Shown here one piece after another: positions 47,871-60,995 of a stretch of DNA of 64,000 nucleotides; position 1 is the first letter of the stretch, and each line of letters opens with the position of its first letter. The notes under the pieces were generated by a model. That model had not been told where the DNA came from. It made no database searches and was given only the letters and a program-made list of their open reading frames with translations. The translations under genes and the position numbers were made by a program. Where the stretch lies: contig NC_135179.1 of NCBI RefSeq assembly GCF_041146795.1, positions 16,103,547 to 16,167,546 on the forward strand, written 5' to 3'. The stretch is from Maylandia zebra. Lineage: Eukaryota > Chordata > Actinopteri > Cichliformes > Cichlidae.

Positions 47871-49806
47871 TTATTGGATGGTTTAAAATGAGTTATAATA
47901 ATTTGTCAGTTTGTGCTTTGTTTGCTAACTACAGCCCAGTTGACGTGTTTCAGGCATCAGATTTTTTTTTTTTTTTACCATATTTCTCAGTTCAGGTCAC
48001 ATTCCCTGATCAGAGACTAATAACTAGGTAACTACAGAACAAACGTCTGTGCAAACATGCAGGAAACCAGTTATTTATTCTACTCGGGATGATCTGTGCT
48101 TCCCTCACACTGAGGCATGCAGCAGCGCTTGTATGAAAATAATAATAATAAATTTGCCCAGAGGCAAGTCAAATATCTGGGTTATCTCAAAATTTCAAGT
48201 CACTGGCTCAAACTTCTGAGCAAGCCAAATTTTTGAGACAGCCTGGAAATGTAACTTATGGATAACATTTTTTTTTACTGGTGGAAACAAGCTTCTATAG
48301 GAATTGGACACAAAAACTGAGATTTTAAAAGCTCAATAGTAACTCAGTGGTTAGTAGCCATACTCAGGAAATTATTTTTTTTTAAAAATCTATGTATTTC
48401 TCTTTTGTATCTGACACAGCACTTACCAACCATTTACTAGTGCTATTGTAATCATAGATAGGCTGAATTAGTGATATATATGTCATATATATTTTTATAT
48501 ATTATATACAAGTGCTTTTCAGAAGCTTTTTATTTTTTGTACAGTATAGGTCAATTGATTTTTTTCTTTACTTTTAAGTGATACTGTTACAATCTAAAAA
48601 TAAAATATATTTCATTTCCCATAATTTGTTTGTTTTAGATGTAGTCCATAATATTAGGACGATACAATTGCATGTTAATTATTGTCATCATTACAGTATG
48701 TCATCAGCATTCATTAACTTCTGTGTTCATTGTAGCTTCATCTTTATTGTATTACAAAATGTGCCAATTTTTAAGTAAAACAACCTTCATGCCACATAGT
48801 GATTCTGGCTTTTGTTTGATTTCCATCCACCCTTCTTCTACTGCCCCTATGGGTTTTTTTTTTTTTTCCAGTAAAAAGACCAGAACAGCTCTCCTGGGAC
48901 ACATCCAGGAAGCATCTTTTCACAGAGGAGCTGAGCCTTTTACAAATTGCACAACTCCTCACCCCATCTCAAAGTGTGAGCCCCACTACATGCAACAAGA
49001 CAAGAGAAAACTACAGGACTCAGAAACTATTTACAGCTTTGGAAGGTGGAACAAGGAGGATAAACACAACATTAGGCAACTGGTTTATTTTGGTGGCTAA
49101 ACAGTCAATACTATTCACAAAAATCTGCATACGCCCTTTCAATGTGGCAGAACAGAAAAATTACACTATTATGGTGGGCAGACATGAACTGCTTCACCCA
49201 TGAGTATCCAATTCAGTTCCTGAGTTATGGAGTTGAAAAGTAGCAAGAAAAAGGGCGTGATGTCAGAACTTCCTCAGAAAATTCTCCTGTGTGAAAACAG
49301 TCACTGAAAATGTGAGCAAGCATTAAAACTAACACATTTTAACTAATGCTTCAAAGCACAATCTCCATTCCTTCAAAATTCTCACTATGAAAATCTGTTT
49401 TGTTTTTTTTTACTTTAGACATCTACAGGATAAAATAATACGGGGGGGGGGGATACCTGAAACCAAGTTACACAATGTTTATCCCGTCTCAGCACAGGAC
49501 ACGTTTCAATCATAAATCAGTGTAGAAGTGTTTTAAAAAAAAAAAAAAAAAAAAAAAAGGACAGAAAATGAGTGACTATAACGATTATTGGGTAATTTGT
49601 TTATGTTGGACAAACATTTGGAAATGCATTAATCCACCAGCTACACACATATATATATATTTCTTCAAGTCTGTACATTAAAAGTAAATACAAAAAAAAA
49701 AAAAAAAAAAGGAGAAATAAAACCTGTTTCAAGCTGGAACAGCTTAAAATGAGTGTGAGTATGCTTGTACCATCACACTCATTTGTTACTGGCTGCTGGT
49801 TCTCCA

Positions 49807-49852
<46 letters not shown>

Positions 49853-49880
49853 AAAAAAAATGGCATCTCATCCGATTGTA
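47871..49880. other. Receptor D 3' flank and repeats
   Basis: AATAAA at 48147-48152 may end gene D transcripts. Further on are a G10 run (49442-49452), A runs (49532-49558, 49692-49710) and a run of more than 40 A (49807-49849). No gene is supported. The A runs near 49.5-49.85 kb may lie in the 3' UTR of the next, minus-strand gene. Confidence 0.45.
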
Positions 49881-49920
49881 AAATAGTTTCAATTTTTGCA
49901 GCTACTGCATCAGGGGACGT

Positions 49921-52900
49921 TCAGTCAGAGTCGCACTCAAGCTGTTCTCTGTGTTTCATCTCCAAAAACTTTGCCATGTGCTCCAGTCGTGACGAACCTC
50001 GGTATATCCACTCCTTATGTTCACTCTCCTATGAGAAAAAGACTTAATTAATAAAGCAACTAAGTAAGTAATTAAAGGAAAAGAACCAGCAGCTGCTCAT
50101 GCTACACATCAGATCCTAGTAGATGCAACTATGCTATCAATTTCAAAATCCTACTTCGCCTTATTTTCAAGTCATCTAATTCATGTGATTTTCTGAAAAC
50201 TTCACCTCCGCCCTTTAGCTAGTGGTCACTAAGATTCTTATTTGTCACTTATTTTTAGCAGATGCACCTATGGCATCAATTTTAAGTTTCTATGTATATA
50301 AGAAATTGAAATAGCAATACAAGTATAGCCTACAGCAGTGATGAATTCTTTTATTTCTGCCTTAAAAAAAGCATATTGATGCAGATGTTTGTAAGAATGT
50401 GCCAACCATCTACAAGCAGATGCCACAAATATCAAATATTTTTCCACTAAGACACTAACTATTTTCAACAAATTCTCTTAAACTTGAACTTTTGCTTTGA
50501 AAGAGAACACAGACCCAGTTTTTCCCATGTTTGAATAGTTGGACAGTGTTTGCATCTTCCATGCAAACTACTGGCGACTACAGCATCTTTGCAAATCCAA
50601 GGATAGGGTGACCAATTTCATCTAGCAACCTCCAGAAACCATTCACCAACCAGCTGCAGAATACACATCTCTCTTTAGCGAATCAAAGAACAGTTTCTAA
50701 GCCTGCAAGATCAGAGTTAAAGCAATCGATTTCACAGCCTGCCAGCAACCATCTGCCAACTGGTTGGGGAATACATGCTTTTTCCTAGCGATCAGCGGTT
50801 GCTAAATCATCGACCGATCTCTAGGCCTGTGTGACTGGAGCCACTCAGTCTCCATAAAGCAGTGTCAGTGTCTCAACTTTATCTATTATATCTCGTATAA
50901 AACTTAAAATTTACCTTAAAAAAAATTACCTGTGAATGCTTTGTGTTAGTATTGTTCTAGATTCATAAATGTTATAAAATTCAGCTGAAAATCAAATATA
51001 AAATTTTTTAAACTAAAAGATAAATGAAATACTGACCTGAAAGATAACCTGCATTAAGCTGCAGTCAATAATCTGCACTTCACACTTTTGCAGGACTCCG
51101 TTCAATTCAGCATTAAGGGTCTGTCCAAGCCTGTACTGGGTTAACTGAGGGTACGGCCACTTATTCAGGTAATGTTCTATGAAGTCTTTGTGAGGGCCCT
51201 CTGGAATGTCATCTGCAACGTTTTCCACTTTGAAACAAAATTAAAAAGAAGAAAGAAAAAGTTGGTTACTCGTTTTATGTGTCTAAGAGCTGTACAGTCA
51301 GTAAATAAAAACACTTGACAGGATTTCTGAGTATATGAATATGAACCCCCCCAAAGTATAAAAACAATTCAACTTACAAGGTTTCCAAACCAAATGAATT
51401 AAAGGTAACCCAACATAGACCGGCGTGTGATCATCCAAAAAGATCAAGAACCTGGAATTGTAAAATGTGTTAGCATCAAGTCAAACTTCCAGCGTTAGCA
51501 GTTCCTAACAGAAAATCTTGGCTAAACAGTCAAATCTGATTGCACAGCACGCTATAAATTCATTGGGTTAACCATGGCCAAAAGGGTACACAAGTTTTCT
51601 AGCAATTTTAATCATAAAATTAAAATAAACACCTTAGGCGGTTCTTTCTGCTGGGGAGCTCGCCTACGACACCAGGCTGGAACCGGTACTTGTTATCTTG
51701 ACACTGAATCACCACACGGGCACCAACATACAGCTGCTCCACCTTTGCTGTGGTGTCAAAAGCAACATGGTGTCCAGATACTAGACTCTTCCCTTTTTCT
51801 TCAAAACTGACTTTGTATTTTAACCGTCCGTCTTCTGCAAAAAGAGGGGAAAAAAAGAGACCAATTTTCACTTCAGTTTTATCAATTTATTTTCTCTCTC
51901 TTAAAAAAATATTTTCAGAAAAGCAAAACTTTGAAATTTCTTTCTGCACTCAGCTCACTGTGCCTACCTTGCTTCACCTGGCATCTAATCTCATCATGTC
52001 ACATGTTTTTAAAATCAGTCAAATGACAGCAAATGCACTTTACTTTTCCTATTTAAGGACAGGCAAACAAATTTCAGGTGCACTGCTTCTGGGCGATAGA
52101 ACGATAACGATATGTATCGCGATATAACTTTTACTCGATAGAGAAATTAAGCTATCGCGATAGACCTCGCCGCTCTTGTCCTCTTAAAAAAATAAAAAAT
52201 AAAATAAAATAAAGGTCAGCCAATCCAAATTCAGTAGCGCAGAGCCGAACCAATCACAGCCGCAGCGTCACGTCGCGTGACTTGTTACGTACAGCACAAG
52301 TGCCAAGCCGCACGTGTGTTTGTTTGGGAAGCAGCCAGCGGGTAATGGAGCCAGCGCGTAATGGAGGAAATGAGTGTGCCGACTAGAAAAATCAACCGAG
52401 CGTGACCGAAGAGAAAACAGATGATGGTTCCAATGCCGGAGAGATTGTCGAACGGAAGAGCCATAGAAGTTCCGTAGTGTGAAGGTATTTCGGCTATTTC
52501 AAGTCTGACAAAAAACAGTGCGTAAATTGTGCCGAAAGCAAGTCTGGAAATACAATAAACTGGTGCATGCGTCACACTGTGCGCCACGTTATTGTTTCAG
52601 TGAAATGAATTTCTACAATACTGTTAATTCTACTCTCTGCAGTGTTTAAATGCTTACATATACACACAGTTACTGTCCCTCCACACATATGACTCGGTTC
52701 TGCTTCTATGCCCCAGCTTTGTTTACTTTTTCCCACCGAGGCTTCTAGACTTCTGATTGGCCAACATTTCTGCACGGTTAGGAATCTAGCGCCACCTGCT
52801 GCTTTGGCATGTTCATAGCAGCGTTTTCCTTCATTTCTCCCTTTATGTGTGGACGGGATTATTTTTTAAAACGAAAACGGAAAATCTCCGTTTTCAAAAA

Positions 52901-55900
52901 TACCCGTGTACGTGTGGACGTAGCCTCAGTCTCTGACTGGAAGCGCTAATTCATCATTCGGCTTTTGTCAGACTAAAGTAAATGTTAAAACTGTTTTAAA
53001 AGCTAAGCTATACAACAAGGAGAGATTGAGAATTTCCTTTTAGTTCTCAGTTTATTTGATATTGACAAAAGTTAGTCAGTTTTGTCTGTTCTTCTGTAAA
53101 ACAAACTAAGATTTATTTTTAGAATTAATATTTTGTTTCTAAGTGGAATTGACAATTTAGTCTGTTTTGTTTGTTCTATTTTGAAACTTAAACGCTTTAG
53201 CGGCTGCCTTTTGTGTAGTTTGCAATATTTGCCTTTATTTATCTGAAAAAGTCTCATGTTCCTTAAGTACATCTACCCTGTTGAACTTATTATGGGAAAT
53301 AAATATTTAAAAACAAGCTGCTGATTATTTCACATTTTACTTGTGAGCAACGGCACATTTAAATCTTACAAATAGTTATTTGGCTTATATCGTGATAGAT
53401 ATCGTTATCGCCTGAAATGAAAAAAACATATCGTGATATGAAAAAATCTCATATCGCCCAGCTCTACTTACATATACCCAGCCACCAGAAAAACAAAATA
53501 TACAAAAGTTGTCTTTTCCAAACTCATTCACTGCCATTAATGTGCAGTGTTGTTCTTATGTCTAAGGAAAATGACGCTGTGACAAGGAAAAAAAAAAAAG
53601 CTTTCAATTTCTACTGAGCATAAGATGAATCGCATTTTTGCTGGTCCTAGAGTAAAAACCTCAAAAGCATTCACAAAAACAGAGGAGAGAGAAAAGAACA
53701 AAACACATCAGAAGATATTTCAAATCTCTAGATCATCTGAAACTAAATACAATTAACAGTTATCAATTACTTTCAGCCTTTTCTAATGCAGGATTTTGAA
53801 TCAACTTTTTTCAATGCATGAATTCTTTCAAACATTACTGTAATATCTGGCAGAATTTTCTCTTACCCCTTGTAACTATCTCGACTATTTTCCCCCGTTG
53901 CCACCTCATAGGTCTTCTCCTAGCCAGAACTACCATGTTCAATTTGAGTTCATCCTTCTGTGCCTCAGGTCGGACAGTTATTATTTCCTTGGAGGAATGG
54001 CCAAACACTGATGATATTATAACAGGAGCCACATCTGCCGCTTTGGGGGGGGGGGGGACACACACAAATGTTTAAAATTCTTTAAACCACTGCTGTTCAT
54101 CTGTAAAGAGAAGTTACGCTAATTTTATGGCGTCTGTGACCTTACCATTGGTGCTGGTGCTCGGAGGTGAAGCAGGTGGTGGTGTTCTGTCGCTCTCACT
54201 GCATTTGTTCATTCTTGCAGGTTTCCGTGTATTGTTGGAGGGTGAAAAATCTGAATCACTGGAATCAACTTCTGGCTCCCACTGCATATCAGAATCAGAG
54301 CTGCTGAGAGACTCATCTTCACTGTAGAACTGCTGAGGCGTTGGTGGTCGCAGAGACCTCACCTTATATTCAGGAAGTCTAGTCAACACTACCACTGGCT
54401 TTTTAAATGGTCTGGGACAGTCCAAGCCGTTTTGGCATAGTTTCCTCTTTCTGGCAGTTTCATTTACACAGCAAACTGAGTCATTTGGAGACTCAAACAT
54501 ATGTTCTGCAAAGAAAAACACAAGTGTAAAATGTGATGTGCAATTAAGACAAAAATAAAAATACAAAAGCAAAACTAAACTAAAACAAACATTATGTTTA
54601 TGTTGCAGTCTAATTAGATGTTAAATTAATAAGAAACTTTTGATAACTTATTTTTTAAATACTCATTTTATTGTTCAATAAAAAGCTTAAGATACCATGT
54701 GGACATGGATGAGATTTTTGGTCACTAGTACAATACATGGGCCATTTCATCTCCAATCCAGTTACTAAGAATTTCATGTCACAATACATTTTGTGTGTTT
54801 TATTTTGCATTACCATTAAATACAACTACATACAATATACACTTTTGATGCCTCTGTCCCAATTTACAGATCCTGATTCGTTTTATGATAAGAGACATTA
54901 AAGACAATTTCAGGTGTTTATCTTTAACAGGTTTTTTTTTTTTAGATATTCATATTTAAACATTGTCTCAGACTTTGAAGGGCAAGCAAACATGCTGGAT
55001 GGAAGTCGAAAGAACATTTTTCAGATCTACAGCTTGAAAATTACTTGATATATGAAACTAAAATTTTAAAGCAATGATTTTGTACAGTGATGTGAAAAAG
55101 CGTTTGCATCTTTCCTGATTTCCTTTTTTTTTGGGCATGTTCATCATACTACATGCACTACACCTCGCCTCGGTGTAGTTCTTTCCAAATATATTTTAGT
55201 ATTTTAGCTTGTGACTACATTTGCAAATCGAGAGTTTTGATTTACTCTCATGGGACTGGTGAGGGACCAGACAAAGAGAGAGTCAAAAGACCCTTATGAG
55301 TGAATAATCTAGGGAATAGTTCAGGGGAGGTGTGTGCCTGGTGGTCGGGCCTTGACCCATTAGGTCTGGCCGGGAGCAGTCCGAAGCAGGGATAAGTCCA
55401 AACTCTGGACTATGAATTTTTTTTGGCAAATGGTCAAGTGGAAGGCTCAAAGTGATATAACAACAACATACTTACTTTCATCCTCACATTCATAATCCAA
55501 CAGGTTTTCTTCTGTCTTCAAGGACTCCTCACATTCATAATCCAACAGGTTTTCTTCTGTCTTCAAGGACTCCTGAAGTAACAATGTTTTCGTCTCCAAC
55601 TGATCCACAGTCATAATCATAGCCATGGCCACTATAACAAAAATCAAACATTGGAGCTTTCAGTCATTTATTAAAGCTTCTGTACAAAGATAAGTGTAAG
55701 CAGACGAGTTGCTGCCCCAAGGGGAGAAGTTTAAATATTTTGGGGTCTTATTGACAAGTAGGGTAACTTCTGCAGTGTTGCGGATTCTGTATTGGCGTGG
55801 TGAAGAGAGAGCACAGCATAGACGCAAAGCTGTCAATTCACTATCTATGACCATACCTTCACCTATGGTCACGAGATGCGAGTAGTGAACTTTGATATCC

Positions 55901-56640
55901 CCAAAGGTCAGCTGGACTTTCCCTTTGCAAACGACTGAACTCCTCATCCTTTCAACAGGGACAGTAGGGCCACTACTCCTTCGCACCAAAAGGCACCAGT
56001 TAAAGTGGTTCAGGCATCTAACCAGTTCCCCTCTGGGCACATCCAACCAGGAAGTGCCCTCGAAGGTAGACCCACAAGCTCCTAATTACATCTCTAGCCT
56101 GACCCGGTATTGCCCCAAGTGACCTGAAGGAGGTGGTGTAGTAAATGTGGTCGGTCTGGGCCCAGGACCCAGGACTGAATAAACGACAAAATAAATAGAC
56201 TATCTGACACAAGAGTTTATTATGAGCACCTTGGGGTTCTCTTGTATGGTTTTCTAGTAACACGAAAAAAAATAACTACGCCACTTTATAAAAGAAAAAA
56301 AAAAAACACACACACACAGCTTAACCGGGGAAAAATACTACACGTACTGTAGAAAATAAAGACATGAATGCAGGAAAAAATGAGTCAGTTAACACGGCCG
56401 TTTAATAAAGGCGTTCACGTGTGTTTTGACTTCTTTCTGTTAGCTTTTCTTTAGTACAACAAATGCCGTTAGCTTAACTGTTCCTTTTTACGGCTGAAAG
56501 TTAACCTAACGATCACGATTGTTCTTATAACCAAGAACACAGACATACCTGTTGTTGTATCCCGAATATCCACCTCAAAAATCACAAAGGTCTGGTCCTT
56601 TTTGTGAGCAGAAGCAATTAAAAGCTAAAAATCGGTCGCT
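49921..56640 (-). CDS. SETDB1-like Tudor-domain protein without SET domain
   Basis: A 5' exon (ending 56549) is followed by coding exons 55626-55476 (ATG 55626; exon starts 55631), 54505-54146, 54040-53867, 51834-51633, 51451-51378, 51227-51037 and 50028-49921, in phase, 419 codons. After an acidic, Ser/Asp-rich stretch (about residues 90-150) comes the Tudor region (about 190-410): YKVSFEEKGKSLVSGHHVAF, LYVGARVV, RFLIFLDD, DFIEHYLNKWPYPQ and HKEWIYRGSSRLE align with the triple Tudor part of SETDB1. It then stops at TGA 49921-49923, with no methyl-CpG-binding, pre-SET or SET region. I infer a chromatin reader or competitor of full-length SETDB1, not an enzyme. Short human SETDB1 isoforms have a similar domain content. 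Confidence 0.82.
52083..53468. mobile_element. hAT-type relic in an intron of the SETDB1-like gene
   Basis: Ends CTGGGCGATA (about 52089) and TATCGCCCAG (about 53453-53462) are inverted repeats, with TATCG-rich subterminal sequence. On the plus strand a BED-finger-like piece with YFGYFKSDKKQCVNCAE lies at about 52485-52535. The transposase core is missing. Confidence 0.65.
55085..55475. repeat. Interspersed repeat fragments in intron
   Basis: A GTGATGTGAAAAAGCGTTTGC piece (about 55089) and a block around 55240-55420 (GGGACTGGTGAGGGACC...GGTCGGGCCTTGACCC) are widespread fish repeats. No gene other than the adjacent exon is present. Confidence 0.45.
55481..55570. repeat. Perfect 45-bp tandem duplication within an exon
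   Basis: Two identical 45-base units (55481-55525 and 55526-55570) encode ESLKTEENLLDYECE twice near the N-terminus of the SETDB1-like protein. The frame is kept. Confidence 0.9.
55690..56165 (+). mobile_element. LINE C-terminal relic (RTE/Rex3-like)
   Basis: Plus-strand sequence recalls the end of a fish LINE ORF: FKYFGVL-type words (about 55730), TLYWRGEERA (about 55790), PSPMVTR (about 55860) and a WFRHL...GTSNQ segment (about 56005). It is heavily decayed and lies in intron 1 of the SETDB1-like gene. Confidence 0.5.
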
Positions 56641-57072
56641 CGAGCTAGCTAACTTCCTTTAGCACTGACAGGCTACGTACAAAAGGAAACAAAGAAACAT
56701 ACCGTTAAACTTCCTTTCAGATTTTGCATCGCAAAAGTATTTAAATTACACAAAACAACTCGCACTACGATTCTTTTTTGCTACTTAGACGTGTACGAAA
56801 ATAGGAACCATTCCAAAATTTGCTTTCATACTTTGTGGCAACTAGGCCCCAAAACAAGTAGGTTGCCCGCGAGAATGACGCAAGTTTGATTTTACCCAGG
56901 CATCCTTGTGGCTGCCTGGGGTCCTGAGCTACGACGTGATAGGTCAGGATTTGGTTGCCGTAAGTCTCCTTCAGCTCGCCCTCCAACCGGTGACGCCTTC
57001 CTCGGTTTTGCGTTGTGAGGAATATTTGTAATAAAAGCCACTTTCCTACGCCGCTAGCATCATCTTCCACTG
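56550..57072. promoter_or_regulatory. Probable bidirectional promoter, SETDB1-like gene and vdac2
   Basis: The first exon of the minus-strand gene ends at 56549 (CAG/GTATGT) and the first exon of vdac2 ends at 57072 (CTG/GTAAGA). Both transcription starts must therefore lie within roughly 500 bases. The stretch is less repetitive than its surroundings and I see no TATA box. Confidence 0.5.
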
Positions 57073-57924
57073 GTAAGAGACTCCTTAATTTAGGCTTACG
57101 ATGTTATTCTTCTTCACAGCACGGATTAATCAGTTGTGAAGCGCTTGACACACCGGCACTCTCCAGGCTAGCAAAGTTAGCTGCTAGCTTTAGCTGCGCC
57201 TGACACATGTCGCGTGGAATACTGGCCAGTTTTGCTGTTATGCGCTTAATGCTGCTAAAATGTAAGATGTGTGGCTTAAAAGCACTTTAGGAAAACATTC
57301 ACAACTTTAACATTAGCTATGCTTTGGTTATCCACTACGTAGAATGGTTGGTTATCCATGCTACTAGAGGACTCCTTGAGCGAACGATCATTTTAAGTAA
57401 CACCTCTCCCTAATAGGAGCAGGCATGTACCTCGCCACGCCTAGCTGTGACTGTCAGTTAATGCGGAGGCGTAGTTTAATTAGAGCCAGGCCCGCTGCCT
57501 CTTATCAGCCAGATAGGCTGCTTTCACCATAGAGTTGTAGACTGTATTCTGACGAGTACAGTAGTACAAGTTTGACTTTGCTGCAGTGTACATTGCTCAT
57601 CAGGTCATCAGCGGGATGGTGAAATGGTTATAACTCCTCAATGCAAGGCTTAGTTTTCATTACAGATGTCAAAACTTTAGAAAGAGTAGATTATTATGCT
57701 GAAGATGTCCTCCAGACTCTGACAGTATTTCACACTTCGATGGGATAAAATGTGAAAGCAACGTCTACCTATTATATTCATGTGCAGTTTCCATTCACAT
57801 CATGAACAGACACAAGTACAGCTACCCACTGTGACCACTTGTGAAAAAGCAAGCAGAAAGGAGCTTCTTTTATTAAAAATTAAGATAATTGTACCACAGT
57901 ATGTTAATTCTGTTCACAGATACA

Positions 57925-58470
57925 ATGGCTGTGCCTCCTTCATATGCTGACCTGGGCAAGTCTGCCAAGGACATCTTCAACAAAGGCTATGGTATGATTT
58001 GATTTTTGAAGGTTTGGCCAATGTGTTAAAATTGTAGGAAAGCTTTAAAATAATTTGAAAAAAAAAATCAATGTGTCTTTCCTTAAGGATTTGGCCAGGT
58101 GAAGCTTGATGTCAAGACAAAGTCAGCCAGCGGAGTGGTAAGATTTCTTTCGTCATTTTATTTGTGAGGCAAAAACTGCAATAAGAGCGCAGCCTTATGG
58201 TAATTTGATGCCAAAGCAATTTGTCCTTATGCTTGTTGTTGGCATTTTTTCTAAAATTGCCTCTTACAGGAATTCAAAACATCTGGTTCCTCCAACACTG
58301 ATACCAGCAAAGTCGTGGGAAGTCTGGAAACTAAATACAAGCGGTCAGAATATGGCCTGACCTTCACTGAGAAGTGGAATACCGACAACACCTTGGGAAC
58401 AGAAATCACCGTTGAAGATCAGGTTAGGAATGTATTCGTTTGCTGTTATTTAACAACATGTCACAGAAAA

Positions 58471-58525
<55 letters not shown>

Positions 58526-60995
58526 CTAAAGATGACCACACAGCATTCATTAGTGATTTATTATTGTTTCTTACAGATTGCCAAAGGACTAAAGTTGACT
58601 TTTGACACAACCTTCTCACCAAACACTGGGTAAGATGAATCAAATGAAAATTTCTGTGATTTCTTATTGAAATCTTAATGAATGAATCTTGTTATGACCA
58701 TCGTTTCTTTAGACTAGTAATTATAGGAGCCAGATCTTTGCTCCATGTCCTTCTGAGAGTTGTTGTTGCTGGCCATGTGACCTTAATCAGAGTATGGAGG
58801 TAGTCTTTTTAAAAAGCCATTACAGAGACTGGCTCTCAGTCATTCCTATTTAGTTATTTTTACTTTACTTTTTACTTAAATGTGCTTTAGCAGTTAGTTG
58901 AACTTCATTAGAAGAAATATGTTGGACTTTACTATGCTGCTCATATGGTGAGGCAACAACAAGTAAGCTTTCTTTCTGGAGTATATAAATCACATGAGGA
59001 AAGGGAACATGGCCCAGAGGAAGCGTGTCATCTTTCATAGTGAGGGTGGAGTTACGTGGCTACATGGAGATGGCATGTTTACAGCTACAGTGTCATGCTA
59101 AAACTAAACACCACTGCTGAGACAAATGGGTTTTTATTATTATACTATGAGAAATGTAACCTCTCAGCTGGACTTGATTTAAAAGTTTTTATTTGAGTTT
59201 TAGAAAACTGACTTTTTTTCTCATCAACAGCAAGAAGAGCGGCAAAGTTAAGGCTGCCTACAAGCGTGAGTACGTCAACTTGGGCTGCGATGTTGACTTT
59301 GACTTTGCTGGCCCCACCATCCACGGAGCTGCTGTCATTGGATACGAGGGATGGCTCGCTGGTTACCAGATGAGCTTTGACACCGCCAAATCAAAAATGG
59401 CGCGCAACAACTTTGCCATTGGCTACAAGACTGGAGACTTCCAACTGCATACCAATGTGTAAGTAGAGATCATGTTTTACTCATTTGGATTTTAATTTTA
59501 AAATGTTTTCCCCAAATTTATAATAAATAATTTCAAAATAGTTCCAAAACCGCTGCCTAACTCTGAGAAATTGGAAGCATATGAGTTATAGTCAATTGAC
59601 ACTTTCTTAAGAAATCCCATATTTGGATTCTTGTTGCCTAAAATCTGTGTTATGATCTTTAAAGCAATGACGGTGCTGAGTTTGGTGGCTCCATCTACCA
59701 GAAGGTGAGCGACAATCTGGAGACTGCAGTCAACCTGGCATGGACTGCTGGCAGCAACAGCACACGCTTTGGTATTGCAGCCAAATACCAGCTGGACAAC
59801 GATGCCTCCATCAGTGTAAGTAGTTGAGCACAGGGTTTCAGAATAACGTGGAAAAGGAAAAGTGATTGTCTTACACTGACTCTTAAATACTTTTTTTCCC
59901 TCCCCCACCCTTTAGGCTAAAGTGAACAACAATAGTCTTGTTGGTGTTGGGTACACCCAAACCCTTAGACCAGGTGAGTTGCTTTTCTACAGGTTCATCA
60001 ACTGCTGAAAAGTTAATTAACATCTATTCTTACGACACGTATTAATCTTGTATCCTTTAATCTAACGCTGTTCCACACAGAAGTTTAGACTTGTTGATCT
60101 ATATATAAATAAATGAACTGACCTAGGGCTGTTCGATATAACGATATATATATCTGATGAGGATCTAAAGACGTCTATCGTTTCATTTTACGCTATCGTT
60201 TGTTTCGTGGTGTCGCAAAATAAACAGTTTACGGTAATATTTTTTCATTGTTTTGATGGTCACTGTAGTGGCTATATTAATTTCTTAAAGTTCTCTCTTT
60301 CTCTTATATTTAATATAACCACACTACGGACGGACAAGCGCCTGTTTTTATGCGTCGTCGTTAGCAACAACGACGGTAACGCCATCGCGTGTCCGCTTGT
60401 TTATGTTCCACATAAACCTTTCACAATAAAGCTCAAGATCCTGTTAAAAGAGAAGTAAAAAGAGCCGCCAGGTGCTAAAAAATAAACCTTAGACTCAAAC
60501 GTTAGAACAGGCTTTTCCCCGCAGCACACCGTGTAATAAATACTCACAAAGAAAACAGCGGCTGTTACAACTTATGTCTAAAAATGTATAGTTTCATGCA
60601 TCTGTTAAAACACTCGACTCCAGCTACATGACGCGCAGCTGGAAACACTTCCCACAAGTCGAGCTGCCCGAGATTCACAGAATTTACAGAAAATGTTACA
60701 TTTTTGTGAATTATATCGTTATCAGGACGATAGAATTCTTATATCGGGATATGAGATTTTGGTCATATCGCACAGCCCTAAACTGACCTATAACAGAGAC
60801 ATTTATAGAAACACTTAACCGCCTACGTTTTTCTCACAAGTATCAGAATGTGATTTAAGCAAGGAATGTTGTAACGGTTAATGTGAGTTCATCTTGTGTG
60901 CAGGTGTGAAACTCACCCTTTCTGGTATGGTCGACGGAAAGAACATCAACGCAGGAGGCCACAAGCTGGGTCTTGGCTTGGAATTGGAAGCCTAA
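57925..60995 (+). CDS. vdac2: Voltage-dependent anion channel 2
   Basis: Eight coding exons (57925-57991, 58088-58137, 58270-58422, 58577-58629, 59231-59458, 59665-59815, 59916-59973, 60904-60995), in phase, give 283 codons, the normal VDAC length. An untranslated exon ends at 57072. The protein forms the 19-strand outer-mitochondrial-membrane pore for ATP, ADP and small ions. [65 protein letters not shown] and [13 protein letters not shown] are visible. [13 protein letters not shown] and [12 protein letters not shown] match VDAC2 better than VDAC1 or VDAC3. The N-terminus lacks the extra 11 residues of mammalian VDAC2. No break is seen. Confidence 0.95.
58476..58524. repeat. TA/CA microsatellite in vdac2 intron
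   Basis: A run of AT dinucleotides followed by CA dinucleotides, between exons 4 and 5. Confidence 0.85.
60127..60780. mobile_element. MITE-like element in last vdac2 intron
   Basis: AGGGCTGTTCGATATAACGA (60127) and its complement ending CACAGCCCT (about 60778) are terminal inverted repeats. The interior has no transposase. Subterminal TATCG words resemble the hAT relic at 52083-53468. Confidence 0.65.

Noticed and set aside
49807-49849. Poly-A run as a retrocopy tail
   Set aside because: No retrocopy precedes it on either strand and no target duplication is evident. It more likely lies in or near the 3' UTR of the SETDB1-like gene.
55690-56165. 128-codon ORF at 55660-56046, minus strand, as a gene
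   Set aside because: The opposite strand carries recognisable LINE C-terminal sequence, so the minus-strand frame is a shadow.
58461-58643. ORFs across the TA/CA repeat near vdac2 exon 5
   Set aside because: Low-complexity translation of a microsatellite.
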